This document shows, one piece after another, positions 19,778 to 26,547 of a stretch of DNA of 64,000 nt (position 1 is its first letter; the number at the start of each line of letters is the position of its first letter). Source of the DNA: Tsukamurella paurometabola DSM 20162. GTDB lineage: Bacteria; Actinomycetota; Actinomycetes; Mycobacteriales; Mycobacteriaceae. Below the pieces are notes generated by a model. It ran no database searches. It saw nothing but the letters and a program-made list of their open reading frames with translations, and had not been told where the DNA came from. The position numbers and the translations under genes are program-made. The DNA is taken from NCBI RefSeq assembly GCF_000092225.1, contig NC_014158.1, positions 1 to 64,000 of the forward strand. The letters are read 5' to 3'.

Positions 19778-21576
19778 GAGCCCGCAGTCGACGCCCGGTC
19801 ACTTGAAGCGCTCGACGCGGCCGAGCCGGTGGAGGCAGGCGACGCACCCGACCCGGCGGACTCTCCCGTGCCGGACGGCGACGACGCGGCGCTACTCGTG
19901 ACTCCGGTTCCGCCCGAGGGTGATTGCGGAGAGTCCGCGTTGCTCCCGGTCGTTGCGGAGGAGTCCGACGGGCGCGCGATCGTGTCCGCCGGGGTGCTCC
20001 GTTCCGGAGTCGTCCTACCCGGGGTCGCCCGCTCCGGCGTCGACGCGGCGGCATCGTCGGGCGCGGAGACGGACGGCGTGGGCACCGCAGCTGCGGTCGC
20101 GGCACCGTCCGTCGTGAGCGCCTCCGCGCCCGCGCGTCCCGAATCAGCCCGGGCCACCGCACCGGTGAGGGCCGGCCCACGCGCTGCCGCGGCGGACACC
20201 ACCGGTGCAGGCGAGCCGGTCGAAGTGCTCCGCTGAGTGTCGGCGCCGGGCGTGCTCGGGGCGAGATAGCGGGACGCGTCGCCGGTGCCGGTGACGGCCG
20301 CGCGCACACCCTCGCCGACCGCGTTCGACAGGCGCGCGAACACGTCGATGGGGCCGAGCGGATTGCCGGTGGCAGTACGTGCGGGATCCAGGAGCACGCG
20401 CACGAACGGCGATGTGAGATCGATCAACGGGCGGACGAAGGCGATCGTGCCCGTCGCCGCGCCGAAGTCCAGTAGCGGCAGCATGATCGGAAGAATCTTC
20501 GCGGGGAGCGTCACGTACCGGGTGCCGTCGCGAAGCTCACAATTCGTCGTGGGAGAGCACGAGTCCTTCGCGGCTTTCACCGCAGCGGCGACCTCGGCCG
20601 GGCTGTAGCCCGCACGGGCGGCCGACGGCGCGTTCTCGATCCGCGCCGAGCGGTACGCGCCGGGGAGAGTGCGCTGCGCGATGAGGCGGTTCAGCGCTGC
20701 GAGGGGCTCCACGAGACTCGGGCGGGCGGCACCGTCCTCGTTGTATTGGAACTGCACCATGGTCGCCGTCCGGTATCCCGCGACCACCGGCATCGTCTTG
20801 GCGAAGACCGAGGCGATGTCCGAGGGCCTGGTGCCGCCCCGCTGCCCGAAGGGGAGGCCGCCGACGGTCACGTCCGGGTTGGAGTAGTACGGCCGACGGC
20901 TGCACGAGTTCGGTGCGCAGAGCGATGAGTTGTTGTACGCCATGACGTCGACGAGGCCGGCCGGGTTGACGTAGCCATGGCGCTCGGGGTTCGCTCCGCG
21001 GGTCGCGGGTGTCGTTCCCCAGTCGTGCAGGGCTCCGAGGTTGTGACCCAGCTCGTGCGCGAACACTCCGGCCTCGCCACGCTTGAGATCCGGGGCGAGC
21101 CAATCGTTGCCCACCACACTCCAGGCCTCGTTGCCGGACACCGTGGTGAACGGCATGGTCGGGTTGCTGGCGATCCCGGCGCCGCCCGCGACCACGACGG
21201 AGACCAGGTCGGCGTCGTAGGTGTTCCGCAGACTCTGGGTGTTTCCGGCGAGCCAGTCGATCGCAGGCTTGCCCCGGCCGACCGTCGACCCCGGGGCCGA
21301 GGTCTGCTCGACTCCCACCACCCGGATCCGGCCCGCGATGTTGCTGCGTCGGAGGGTGTCGTTCATCGAAGCGATCCCCTCTTCGACCGCGGCCCGCACC
21401 TTGGCTTCGCTACCGCGCGCCTTGAGCACCTCCGGTGTGTACAGGACGAGCAGGTCGATGGTCGGGTCGGGCCCGGTTGCAGCGGTGGCGGGAGCGACGC
21501 TGCCGAGGGACAGCAGCGCCGCAGCGGCGGCGGCGAGGCCGATCATCGAGGACCGGTGACGAGGCAGGTTCCGCAC
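19774..21576 (-). CDS. Secreted zinc metalloprotease of the metzincin type
   Basis: About 600 residues. The GTG start at 21576 is chosen because GAAAGG lies 7 nt upstream and the signal peptide (MIGLAAAAAALLSLGSVAPATA) then falls at the N-terminus; a longer frame opens at 21666. The catalytic motif HELGHNLGALHD (about residues 174-185) is the HExxHxxGxxHD site of metzincins, and VDVMAYNN near 210 supplies the Met-turn. This resembles the reprolysin/M12B group. A conserved-looking helical region (about 300-440) follows, then a Ser/Thr/Pro/Ala-rich disordered tail of about 130 residues. Substrate unknown; peptide or envelope-protein cleavage outside the cell is inferred. Confidence 0.85.
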   Translation of the reverse strand: MRNLPRHRSSMIGLAAAAAALLSLGSVAPATAATGPDPTIDLLVLYTPEVLKARGSEAKVRAAVEEGIASMNDTLRRSNIAGRIRVVGVEQTSAPGSTVGRGKPAIDWLAGNTQSLRNTYDADLVSVVVAGGAGIASNPTMPFTTVSGNEAWSVVGNDWLAPDLKRGEAGVFAHELGHNLGALHDWGTTPATRGANPERHGYVNPAGLVDVMAYNNSSLCAPNSCSRRPYYSNPDVTVGGLPFGQRGGTRPSDIASVFAKTMPVVAGYRTATMVQFQYNEDGAARPSLVEPLAALNRLIAQRTLPGAYRSARIENAPSAARAGYSPAEVAAAVKAAKDSCSPTTNCELRDGTRYVTLPAKILPIMLPLLDFGAATGTIAFVRPLIDLTSPFVRVLLDPARTATGNPLGPIDVFARLSNAVGEGVRAAVTGTGDASRYLAPSTPGADTQRSTSTGSPAPVVSAAAARGPALTGAVARADSGRAGAEALTTDGAATAAAVPTPSVSAPDDAAASTPERATPGRTTPERSTPADTIARPSDSSATTGSNADSPQSPSGGTGVTSSAASSPSGTGESAGSGASPASTGSAASSASSDRASTAGS

Positions 21577-21692
21577 GAGAGCACCTTTCAGCTTTGCGAT
21601 CACGAACGACGGTCGGAAGGTACCCCGCCGCCGCAGTCGTGCCATGCGCTCCGGCCGAACCTTCACGAAACCTTCTCACCTGCGACGATCCA

Positions 21693-21826
21693 GACGGGTT
21701 CGGTGATGTCCTGGCCATCGGTCGCGATGGATGTTCGTCCGGGGATATGCTTCGGCGGCCGGAAGCGGAATCCCTGCGGGGAGCGGTCGCGCCACTGTGA
21801 AGCCAGACCCGCCCCGGCACCCGTTC
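21693..21826 (+). promoter_or_regulatory. Cobalamin riboswitch upstream of cbtBA
   Basis: The leader carries the hallmark core of the adenosylcobalamin riboswitch: a GGAAGCGGAATCCCTGCGG-type element at 21761-21779, the invariant GCCACTGTGA at 21791-21800, and the B12-box-like AGCCAGACCCGCC at 21801-21813. Outer segments ACGGGT (21694-21699) and ACCCGT (21819-21824) can close the P1 helix. A second hairpin, TCCGGG (21831-21836) with CCCGGA (21845-21850), sits just before the ribosome site and may be the expression platform. It precedes cobalt-transport genes, the expected regulon: B12 binding should lower cbtBA expression. Confidence 0.85.
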
Positions 21827-21867
21827 ACTATCCGGGCGCGAAACCCCGGACGAAGGAGTCGACAATC

Positions 21868-22077
21868 ATGGCGAACCTGAGCACCGCGCACGCGGGTGAT
21901 CTCTCGCTGGGCATTTCGCGACGAGCCGTGTGGCTCACCGTCGCCACCCTGCTGGCCGTTCTGGCCTACTACTTCATCGGGATCGACCAGGGCGCCGTCT
22001 CGGTGTTCGGCAACGACACCCACATCCACGAGTTCTTCCACGACGCCCGGCATTTCCTGGGCTTCCCCTGCCACTAG
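21868..22077 (+). CDS. cbtB: Cobalt transporter subunit CbtB
   Basis: 69 residues: one membrane helix (about 20-40, AVWLTVATLLAVLAYYF) and a His-rich C-terminus (THIHEFFHDARHFLGFPCH) that fits metal binding. This is the canonical CbtB form, which works with CbtA in predicted cobalt uptake for B12 synthesis. ATG 21868 follows CGAAGGAG (21851-21858), and the cobalamin riboswitch lies directly upstream. cbtA begins eight bases after its stop. Confidence 0.9.
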   Translation: MANLSTAHAGDLSLGISRRAVWLTVATLLAVLAYYFIGIDQGAVSVFGNDTHIHEFFHDARHFLGFPCH

Positions 22078-22085
22078 GGGTCGAC

Positions 22086-22838
22086 GTGGAGAAACTCGTC
22101 ATCGCCCGCGGCGCGGCCGCGGGCGCCCTGTCCGGGCTACTGGCGTTCCTCTTCGCCCGCTTCCTGGTGGAGCCCATCATCGAGCGCGCGATCGCGCGGC
22201 AGGATGCCGCGGATGCGGCGCAGCATGCATCGATGCCGGGCATGGACATGGACTCCGCCGAGGTCTACAGCCGGGCGGTGCAGCAGAACTTCGGTCTCGG
22301 CGCCGGGATCATCGTGTTCGGGCTCGTGCTCGGCACACTGTTCGCGGTGGCCTACTGCGTGGCCGCTCCGAAGTTCCCGCGGTGGAGTCCGCGTGCGCTC
22401 GCGCTGGCCGTGGCCGGCTCCCTGTTCGCCGGCTTCTACGTGATCCCGTATTTGAAGTACCCGCCCAATCCGCCGGGGGTCGGTGATCCCGATTCGATCG
22501 GCGAACGCACGGGGACCTACCTACTGATGGTGGCGATCGGCCTGGCGTTGGTCGCCGTGGCGTGGGTGGTGGCGCTCGCTCTCACACCGAGGTACGGGGG
22601 CTGGGGGGCGGCCCTGATCGGCGGTGCGATCGTGGTGGCGGGTTCGGTGCTCGCCTACCTGGTACTCCCGGCGCCGTTGTCCGCCAAGGACTTCCCGGCA
22701 GACGACCTGTACTGGTTCCGCACCTACTCCTTCCTCGCGCAGGTGATCCTGTGGGGCGGGATAGGGCTGATCGGCGGAGAGTCGATCCACCGGCTCACCC
22801 TCTCGCGTGGGCGGGCTGCGGAGTCCGTGTCGGTCTAG
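22086..22838 (+). CDS. cbtA: Cobalt transporter subunit CbtA
   Basis: 250 residues with about five membrane helices, starting [22 protein letters not shown] Met/Asp/His-rich loop ([13 protein letters not shown]) lies between helices 1 and 2. The later motifs [18 protein letters not shown] and [11 protein letters not shown] are typical of CbtA. It presumably forms the channel or permease for cobalt with CbtB. The GTG start is supported by AGGGG five bases upstream, overlapping the cbtB stop region. Both genes should be under the upstream cobalamin riboswitch. Confidence 0.9.
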   Translation: MEKLVIARGAAAGALSGLLAFLFARFLVEPIIERAIARQDAADAAQHASMPGMDMDSAEVYSRAVQQNFGLGAGIIVFGLVLGTLFAVAYCVAAPKFPRWSPRALALAVAGSLFAGFYVIPYLKYPPNPPGVGDPDSIGERTGTYLLMVAIGLALVAVAWVVALALTPRYGGWGAALIGGAIVVAGSVLAYLVLPAPLSAKDFPADDLYWFRTYSFLAQVILWGGIGLIGGESIHRLTLSRGRAAESVSV

Positions 22839-22851
22839 AGACGAAACGCGC

Positions 22852-22884
22852 CGGCGGGTCTACCCTCGTGGGTATGACCCGCCG
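22852..22884 (+). terminator. Bulged hairpin after cbtA covering the next start codon
   Basis: CGGCGGGTC (22852-22860) pairs with GACCCGCCG (22876-22884), and the helix continues inward with TACCC (22861-22865) and GGGTA (22870-22874), with one unpaired T at 22875. It begins 13 bases after the cbtA stop and could terminate that transcript. It also encloses the ATG at 22874-22876 of the small downstream gene. Confidence 0.55.
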
Positions 22885-23047
22885 TTGCGTTCTCTGCTGG
22901 GTGGTCGCGGTGTTCTTCCTGATCGTGGCCGGGGTCGCCTTGTACCGGGGCGGACCCGGTGGCATCGACGGCCTGTTCCTCGTGATCGCCCTCGCCTGGG
23001 TGCTGCTCGCCATCCAGGCGCACCACCCCGTCGGCTGGCGCGGCTGA
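22874..23047 (+). CDS. Small two-helix membrane protein
   Basis: 57 residues, [20 protein letters not shown] at the N-terminus and a second hydrophobic stretch (about 33-48). The two helices are joined by a short Gly-rich turn ([10 protein letters not shown]), and the tail contains HHPVGWRG. No family recognised. The start codon lies inside a stable hairpin. Its hydrophobic pattern supports a real gene, but conservation was not tested. Confidence 0.5.
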   Translation: MTRRCVLCWVVAVFFLIVAGVALYRGGPGGIDGLFLVIALAWVLLAIQAHHPVGWRG

Positions 23048-23078
23048 TCGTTCGCCGCGCCGCCGACCGGGTGTGCGG

Positions 23079-23600
23079 CTATTCGCCGATCTTGCGCGGG
23101 TCTTCGTCGGCCACCACGGCCGCGGTCTCCTCGTCGGAGGCCGCCGGAGCGCTGTCGCCGGTGGCGCCGCTCGCCGGACGCACCCGCGGCGGTTCCGGCG
23201 CGACGGGCGGGGCCTTCGGAGTGCGCAGCAGCTTGAAAGCGGTGCCGCCTACGGCCAGCACCAGCGCTACGACCAGGGTGATCAGGAGCGGCTTGCGCAC
23301 GCCCCCGCCCTTCACCGGGAGCGACGGTGCCGCATCGTCGGCCGGCGCGGCCGGGTCGGACGAACGGACCGTGTGCACGACCTTCTTCGCCAGAGCCAGA
23401 GCGATGGTCTTGCGGGTGAGGTTGAAGAAGGTGTGCAGCACGTGGCTGGCGATCGAGAGGCCGATGCCGGTGAGGCCGCGGGCGATGTTCAGCGGGCCGG
23501 TGAAGCTCTGGCCGAAACCGGTGGCGACGCGCTGGGCGTTGGAGGGAGCCTGCGACGTCTCGTCGGCGGGCTGGACGTCGTCGAGCAGTGGGGTGGCCAT
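23079..23600 (-). CDS. cwsA: Cell wall synthesis protein CwsA-like
   Basis: 173 residues. An N-terminal domain ([20 protein letters not shown] to [18 protein letters not shown]) is followed by a linker, one membrane helix at about 110-130 ([17 protein letters not shown]) and a Pro/Ala-rich tail. This matches the Rv0008c/CwsA layout, and it is positional: between the gyrA-tRNA block and ppiA. CwsA binds Wag31 and CrgA and affects polar growth and division in mycobacteria. I chose ATG 23600, preceded by GAAAGGA; an upstream frame to 23717 would run into the ppiA leader. Divergent from ppiA. The identity rests more on synteny and architecture than on residue identity. Confidence 0.75.
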   Translation of the reverse strand: MATPLLDDVQPADETSQAPSNAQRVATGFGQSFTGPLNIARGLTGIGLSIASHVLHTFFNLTRKTIALALAKKVVHTVRSSDPAAPADDAAPSLPVKGGGVRKPLLITLVVALVLAVGGTAFKLLRTPKAPPVAPEPPRVRPASGATGDSAPAASDEETAAVVADEDPRKIGE

Positions 23601-23703
23601 GGTGGCGGAATCCTTTCGGCGGACGTGTGACAGTGTGCACCGCCGGTTCGCCCGATTCGTGAACCCCGACCGGACGGCTCCGCCGCAATGGCAGAATGGC
23701 GGT

Positions 23704-24237
23704 GTGACCAACTCCAACGCTACCGCTCACGCGACCCTGCACACCTCCGAAGGCGACATCCGCATCGCCCTGTTCGGAAATCACGCCCCCGTGACCGTGG
23801 CCAACTTCGTCGGACTCGCTCAGGGGACGAAGGAGTACACCACGACCAACGCGTCGGGCGGCACCAGCGGACCGTTCTACGACGGCTCGATCTTCCACCG
23901 CGTCATCGACGGTTTCATGATCCAGGGCGGCGACCCGACCGGCACCGGAACCGGCGGCCCCGGCTACGACTTCGTCGACGAATTCCATCCCGAGCTGAAG
24001 TTCGATCGCCCGTACCTGTTGGCCATGGCCAACATCGGCCGCCCCGCGACCAACGGGTCGCAGTTCTTCGTGACCGTCGGCAAGACGCCGCACCTCAACA
24101 ACCGGCACACCATCTTCGGTGAGGTCGAGGACGAGGACAGCAAGCGCGTCATCGATGCCATCGGCCAGGCCCCCACCGATCGTGCCGACCGGCCGATCAA
24201 GGAGGTCACCATCAACTCGATCACCATCGAGCCCTAA
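23704..24237 (+). CDS. ppiA: Peptidyl-prolyl cis-trans isomerase A (cyclophilin)
   Basis: 177 residues, cytosolic cyclophilin that speeds proline isomerisation during folding. Signature motifs: [41 protein letters not shown], and [12 protein letters not shown], including the catalytic Arg of FHRV. GTG 23704 ([12 protein letters not shown]) corresponds to the conserved internal start seen in mycobacterial PpiA; the long reading frame upstream is a shadow. It is divergent from cwsA with 103 bp between starts, and is followed by a textbook terminator. Confidence 0.95.
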   Translation: MTNSNATAHATLHTSEGDIRIALFGNHAPVTVANFVGLAQGTKEYTTTNASGGTSGPFYDGSIFHRVIDGFMIQGGDPTGTGTGGPGYDFVDEFHPELKFDRPYLLAMANIGRPATNGSQFFVTVGKTPHLNNRHTIFGEVEDEDSKRVIDAIGQAPTDRADRPIKEVTINSITIEP

Positions 24238-24254
24238 CAGCACGTCCCGCGAGA

Positions 24255-24279
24255 GGCCCGGCCGGATTCCGGCCGGGCC
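24255..24279 (+). terminator. Intrinsic terminator after ppiA
   Basis: A perfect 11-bp stem, GGCCCGGCCGG (24255-24265) with CCGGCCGGGCC (24269-24279), encloses an ATT loop and is followed by TTCGTGTGTCTT. It begins 17 bases after the ppiA stop. Confidence 0.85.
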
Positions 24280-24554
24280 TTCGTGTGTCTTCGGGCGGAA
24301 TCGCCGTTGGTGAAGATACTTCCTTAGCCTAAGACGTCCACGGTGGCGGATCGACGCAGCGCCGGAATTGCCGACTAGTCAAGAAAACCTGTGGTCCAGG
24401 CCACCGCTGGTGGCCGCGGGTGCGCAGATTCACCGGTATCGAGCCGCTCTGAGATGGACACCCGGTGTCCGTCCTTCGTAACCTTGCCGTGATCTTCAGG
24501 AGATGTTGGCGTGACCATCACGCCGCTCCGGAGGAACCGGGAGTGTGAACGAAA
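24280..24554. other. Gene-free leader before the NlpC/P60 gene
   Basis: No credible coding region is seen here. TTAGCCTAAG at about 24325-24334 is a short palindrome. The rest contains GC-rich inverted segments (CCACCGCTGGTGG near 24400) and a candidate ribosome region (GGAGGAACCGGGAG at about 24530-24543). Long leaders of NlpC/P60 genes in actinobacteria can hold c-di-AMP riboswitches, but the conserved blocks of that motif were not convincingly found. Confidence 0.5.
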
Positions 24555-25049
24555 GTGACCAGCGACAGTACGAAGACCACCAGCCGCACCCGCGCCGCCT
24601 TCGGCGCCTCCGTCGCAGTGATCGGACTCGTCGCTTCACCCGCGGTCGCCCTCGCCGCCCCCGCACCTCAACTGCCCGCCCCGCAGGCCCCCGCGCCGCA
24701 GGCGGCCGCCGCTCCCGACCGCGGTGCCGTGGTTCAGGCCGCACTGACCCGCGTGGGGATGCCCTATCAGTACGGCGCGTCGGGCCCGTCGTCCTTCGAC
24801 TGCTCGGGCCTCGTCAGCTGGGCCATGAATCAGGCCGGTCTCAGCGTGCCGCGCAGCAGCTACTCGCTGATGAGCGCCGGCGTCCCCGTGTCGCGGGGCG
24901 AGCTACGCCCCGGCGATGTGGTGATCACCAACGGCGGCGGTCATGCCGCGCTGTACGTGGGTAATGGACAGGTCGTCGAAGCCGTCACCTACGGCACCCC
25001 GGTGCGCGTCTCGGACATCCGCGGCTTCGTGACCGCGCGCCGATTCTGA
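24555..25049 (+). CDS. Secreted NlpC/P60 peptidoglycan hydrolase
   Basis: 164 residues: signal peptide (about 1-36, hydrophobic AAFGASVAVIGLVASPAVALAA), a short Pro/Ala/Gln linker, and an NlpC/P60 domain (about 55-164). The catalytic Cys83 is in FDCSGLVSWAMN and His130 in GGGHAALYVG. Such enzymes cut the peptide stems of peptidoglycan, usually between D-Glu and mDAP. It is small, like RipD, with no extra wall-binding domain. GTG 24555 has only a distant purine-rich site (GGGAG, 12 nt), and a GTG at 24543 is out of frame. Its leader is unusually long. Confidence 0.9.
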   Translation: MTSDSTKTTSRTRAAFGASVAVIGLVASPAVALAAPAPQLPAPQAPAPQAAAAPDRGAVVQAALTRVGMPYQYGASGPSSFDCSGLVSWAMNQAGLSVPRSSYSLMSAGVPVSRGELRPGDVVITNGGGHAALYVGNGQVVEAVTYGTPVRVSDIRGFVTARRF

Positions 25050-25055
25050 GCCGCC

Positions 25056-25469
25056 CTAGCGGGGGCGCAGTTCCTCGAGCTGCTGAGCCACCAGCGTGGG
25101 TGCCTCGCCCAGTTCCCATCGACCGAGGAAGAGGAGATCGTCGCCGCGGGTGAGTTCCAGCAGCACGGACTCGCGTCCCCAGTGCTTCGTACTGGTCCGC
25201 TTGATCTCCAACCCGTCCCACGGGAAGTGCTTGCGGCCGAACGCGCCGCGATAGGTGACGCCCGCGGCGTCCGCGGCGAGCCGGGGTCGCAGCACCAGCA
25301 CCGAAGCCCCCAGGTAGCACAGGAGCACGGCGCCGACACCCACCAGCACGATGCCGACCGGATCGTCGATCACGCCGAGGGCGGTGGCGGCGCCGAGCGC
25401 GATGCCCGCGATCAGCAGAACCACGCCGACGCTGCGCGGAGCGCTCCAGTTATCCACAGGTTCGTCCAC
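25056..25469 (-). CDS. PH-domain membrane protein (Rv0010c-like)
   Basis: 137 residues. Two membrane helices (about 14-35 and 40-60) precede a bacterial PH-like domain (about 62-135; GVTYRGAFGRKHFPWDGLEI, ESVLLELTRGDDLLFLG). This matches the conserved protein found beside crgA in Mycobacteriales. The function is not known; PH domains of this type probably sense or scaffold membrane proteins. Its 3' end is six bases from the NlpC/P60 stop (convergent). The first codons overlap two DnaA-box 9-mers. Confidence 0.82.
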   Translation of the reverse strand: MDEPVDNWSAPRSVGVVLLIAGIALGAATALGVIDDPVGIVLVGVGAVLLCYLGASVLVLRPRLAADAAGVTYRGAFGRKHFPWDGLEIKRTSTKHWGRESVLLELTRGDDLLFLGRWELGEAPTLVAQQLEELRPR

Positions 25470-25470
25470 A
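25450..25470. promoter_or_regulatory. Pair of DnaA boxes outside oriC
   Basis: TTATCCACA at 25450-25458 is a perfect match to the general DnaA box, and TCGTCCACA at 25462-25470 is one base from the mycobacterial form TTGTCCACA. Both lie on the same strand, 12 bp apart start to start, at the 5' end of the PH-domain gene. They could bind or titrate DnaA; chance occurrence within codons is possible. Confidence 0.45.
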
Positions 25471-25510
25471 GCTGGGGATGAATGACATCAATGTGTTTCG
25501 CCTGGTGGGG

Positions 25511-25804
25511 CTACTTCCACCACATCGTCATCAACAGGCCGACGATCATCAGGCCGAAGCCGATCGCGAAATTCCACGGGCCCAGCTCGACCATCCAGTT
25601 GAGCGCCTTACCCGGTGCGCCCATCCCCGACTCGTCGGCGCCCAAGTAGTACACGAGCAGCCAGGCCAGGCCGGCCAGCATGAACCCGAGGAACAGGGCC
25701 ACGAACCACCGGCCGGACGGTGCGCTGACCTTGACCGGCGTCCGCGAATCGGTCGACGCGTTGATCGTGTAATCGGTCTTCTTACGGACCTTCGACTTCG
25801 GCAT
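25511..25804 (-). CDS. crgA: Cell division protein CrgA
   Basis: 97 residues, typical for CrgA: a basic N-terminus ([12 protein letters not shown]) and two membrane helices (about 32-54 and 74-94, ending in GLLMTMWWK). CrgA is a divisome component of actinobacteria that interacts with FtsZ, FtsQ and FtsI-type PBPs and with CwsA. It is separated by 81 bp from the divergent pabA/trpG gene. The flanking order PH-protein, crgA, pabA/trpG, pknB mirrors M. tuberculosis, except that the DUF881 gene found there between crgA and pabA/trpG is missing. Confidence 0.96.
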   Translation of the reverse strand: MPKSKVRKKTDYTINASTDSRTPVKVSAPSGRWFVALFLGFMLAGLAWLLVYYLGADESGMGAPGKALNWMVELGPWNFAIGFGLMIVGLLMTMWWK

Positions 25805-25885
25805 GGCTTCCTTCTACCTGGGTGCTTTTCACCAGCCAGGTTATCGGATGTGCCCGGGTGACCCCACCCCAGTACGCTGAGCGAC

Positions 25886-26527
25886 GTGCGAATCCTCGTC
25901 GTCGACAACTATGACAGCTTCGTCTTCAACCTGGTCCAGTACCTGGGCCAGCTGGGTGTGGAGGCCGATGTCTGGCGCAACGACGATCCGCGACTGGACG
26001 ATCCGGCCGCGGCCGCCGCGCAGTACGACGGTGTACTGCTCAGTCCCGGGCCCGGTACCCCGCACCGCGCCGGCCAGACCATGCCGATGGTGACCGCCGC
26101 CCGCGCAGCCGGTTCGCCGCTGCTCGGCGTATGCCTCGGCCACCAGGCGATCGGCGCCGTCTTCGGCGCCACCGTCGACCGGGCGCCCGAACTGCTGCAC
26201 GGCAAGACCTCGCTCGTGTATCACAACGGCCACGGCGTGCTCGCCGGCCTCCCCGACCCGTTCACCGCCACCCGGTACCACTCGCTGACGGTGCTCGAGC
26301 CCACCATCCCCGACGAACTGGAGATCACCGGCCGCACCGAATCCGGTGTGGTGATGGCCTTCGCGCACCGCGAGCTGCCGATCCACGGCGTGCAGTTCCA
26401 CCCGGAGAGCGTGCTCACCGAGGGCGGACACCGGATGCTGGCCAACTGGCTGGCCGTATGCGGTTTCGAGGTTCCCGAGGCCCGCGTCGCGGAGCTGGAG
26501 CAGGAGGTGGCCGCCGCGCTCGCCTGA
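25886..26527 (+). CDS. pabA: Aminodeoxychorismate/anthranilate synthase glutamine amidotransferase subunit
   Basis: 213 residues, class I glutamine amidotransferase. Begins MRILVVDNYDSFVFNLVQYLG, has the oxyanion motif LLSPGPGTP, the nucleophile Cys in GVCLGHQAIG, and the His/Glu pair in GVQFHPESVLT. It delivers ammonia to chorismate for aminodeoxychorismate (folate) or anthranilate (tryptophan); this single form is often shared, so the symbol could equally be trpG. GTG 25886 is the start. It converges with pknB, with a 20-bp gap and no obvious hairpin. Confidence 0.92.
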   Translation: MRILVVDNYDSFVFNLVQYLGQLGVEADVWRNDDPRLDDPAAAAAQYDGVLLSPGPGTPHRAGQTMPMVTAARAAGSPLLGVCLGHQAIGAVFGATVDRAPELLHGKTSLVYHNGHGVLAGLPDPFTATRYHSLTVLEPTIPDELEITGRTESGVVMAFAHRELPIHGVQFHPESVLTEGGHRMLANWLAVCGFEVPEARVAELEQEVAAALA

Positions 26528-26547
26528 GCCCGGCGGCACCGTCGCTG

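Noticed and set aside
20977-21867. Plus-strand frame of about 300 residues upstream of cbtB
   Set aside because: It is antisense to the metalloprotease and passes through the riboswitch; only its last 70 codons are the real cbtB gene.
24325-24334. TTAGCCTAAG as an iron (IdeR) box
   Set aside because: Only the central 10 bases fit; both outer arms of the 19-bp IdeR consensus are missing.
24338-24500. c-di-AMP (ydaO-type) riboswitch before the NlpC/P60 gene
   Set aside because: The conserved sequence blocks of the motif were not found in order; only scattered GC-rich pairing is visible.
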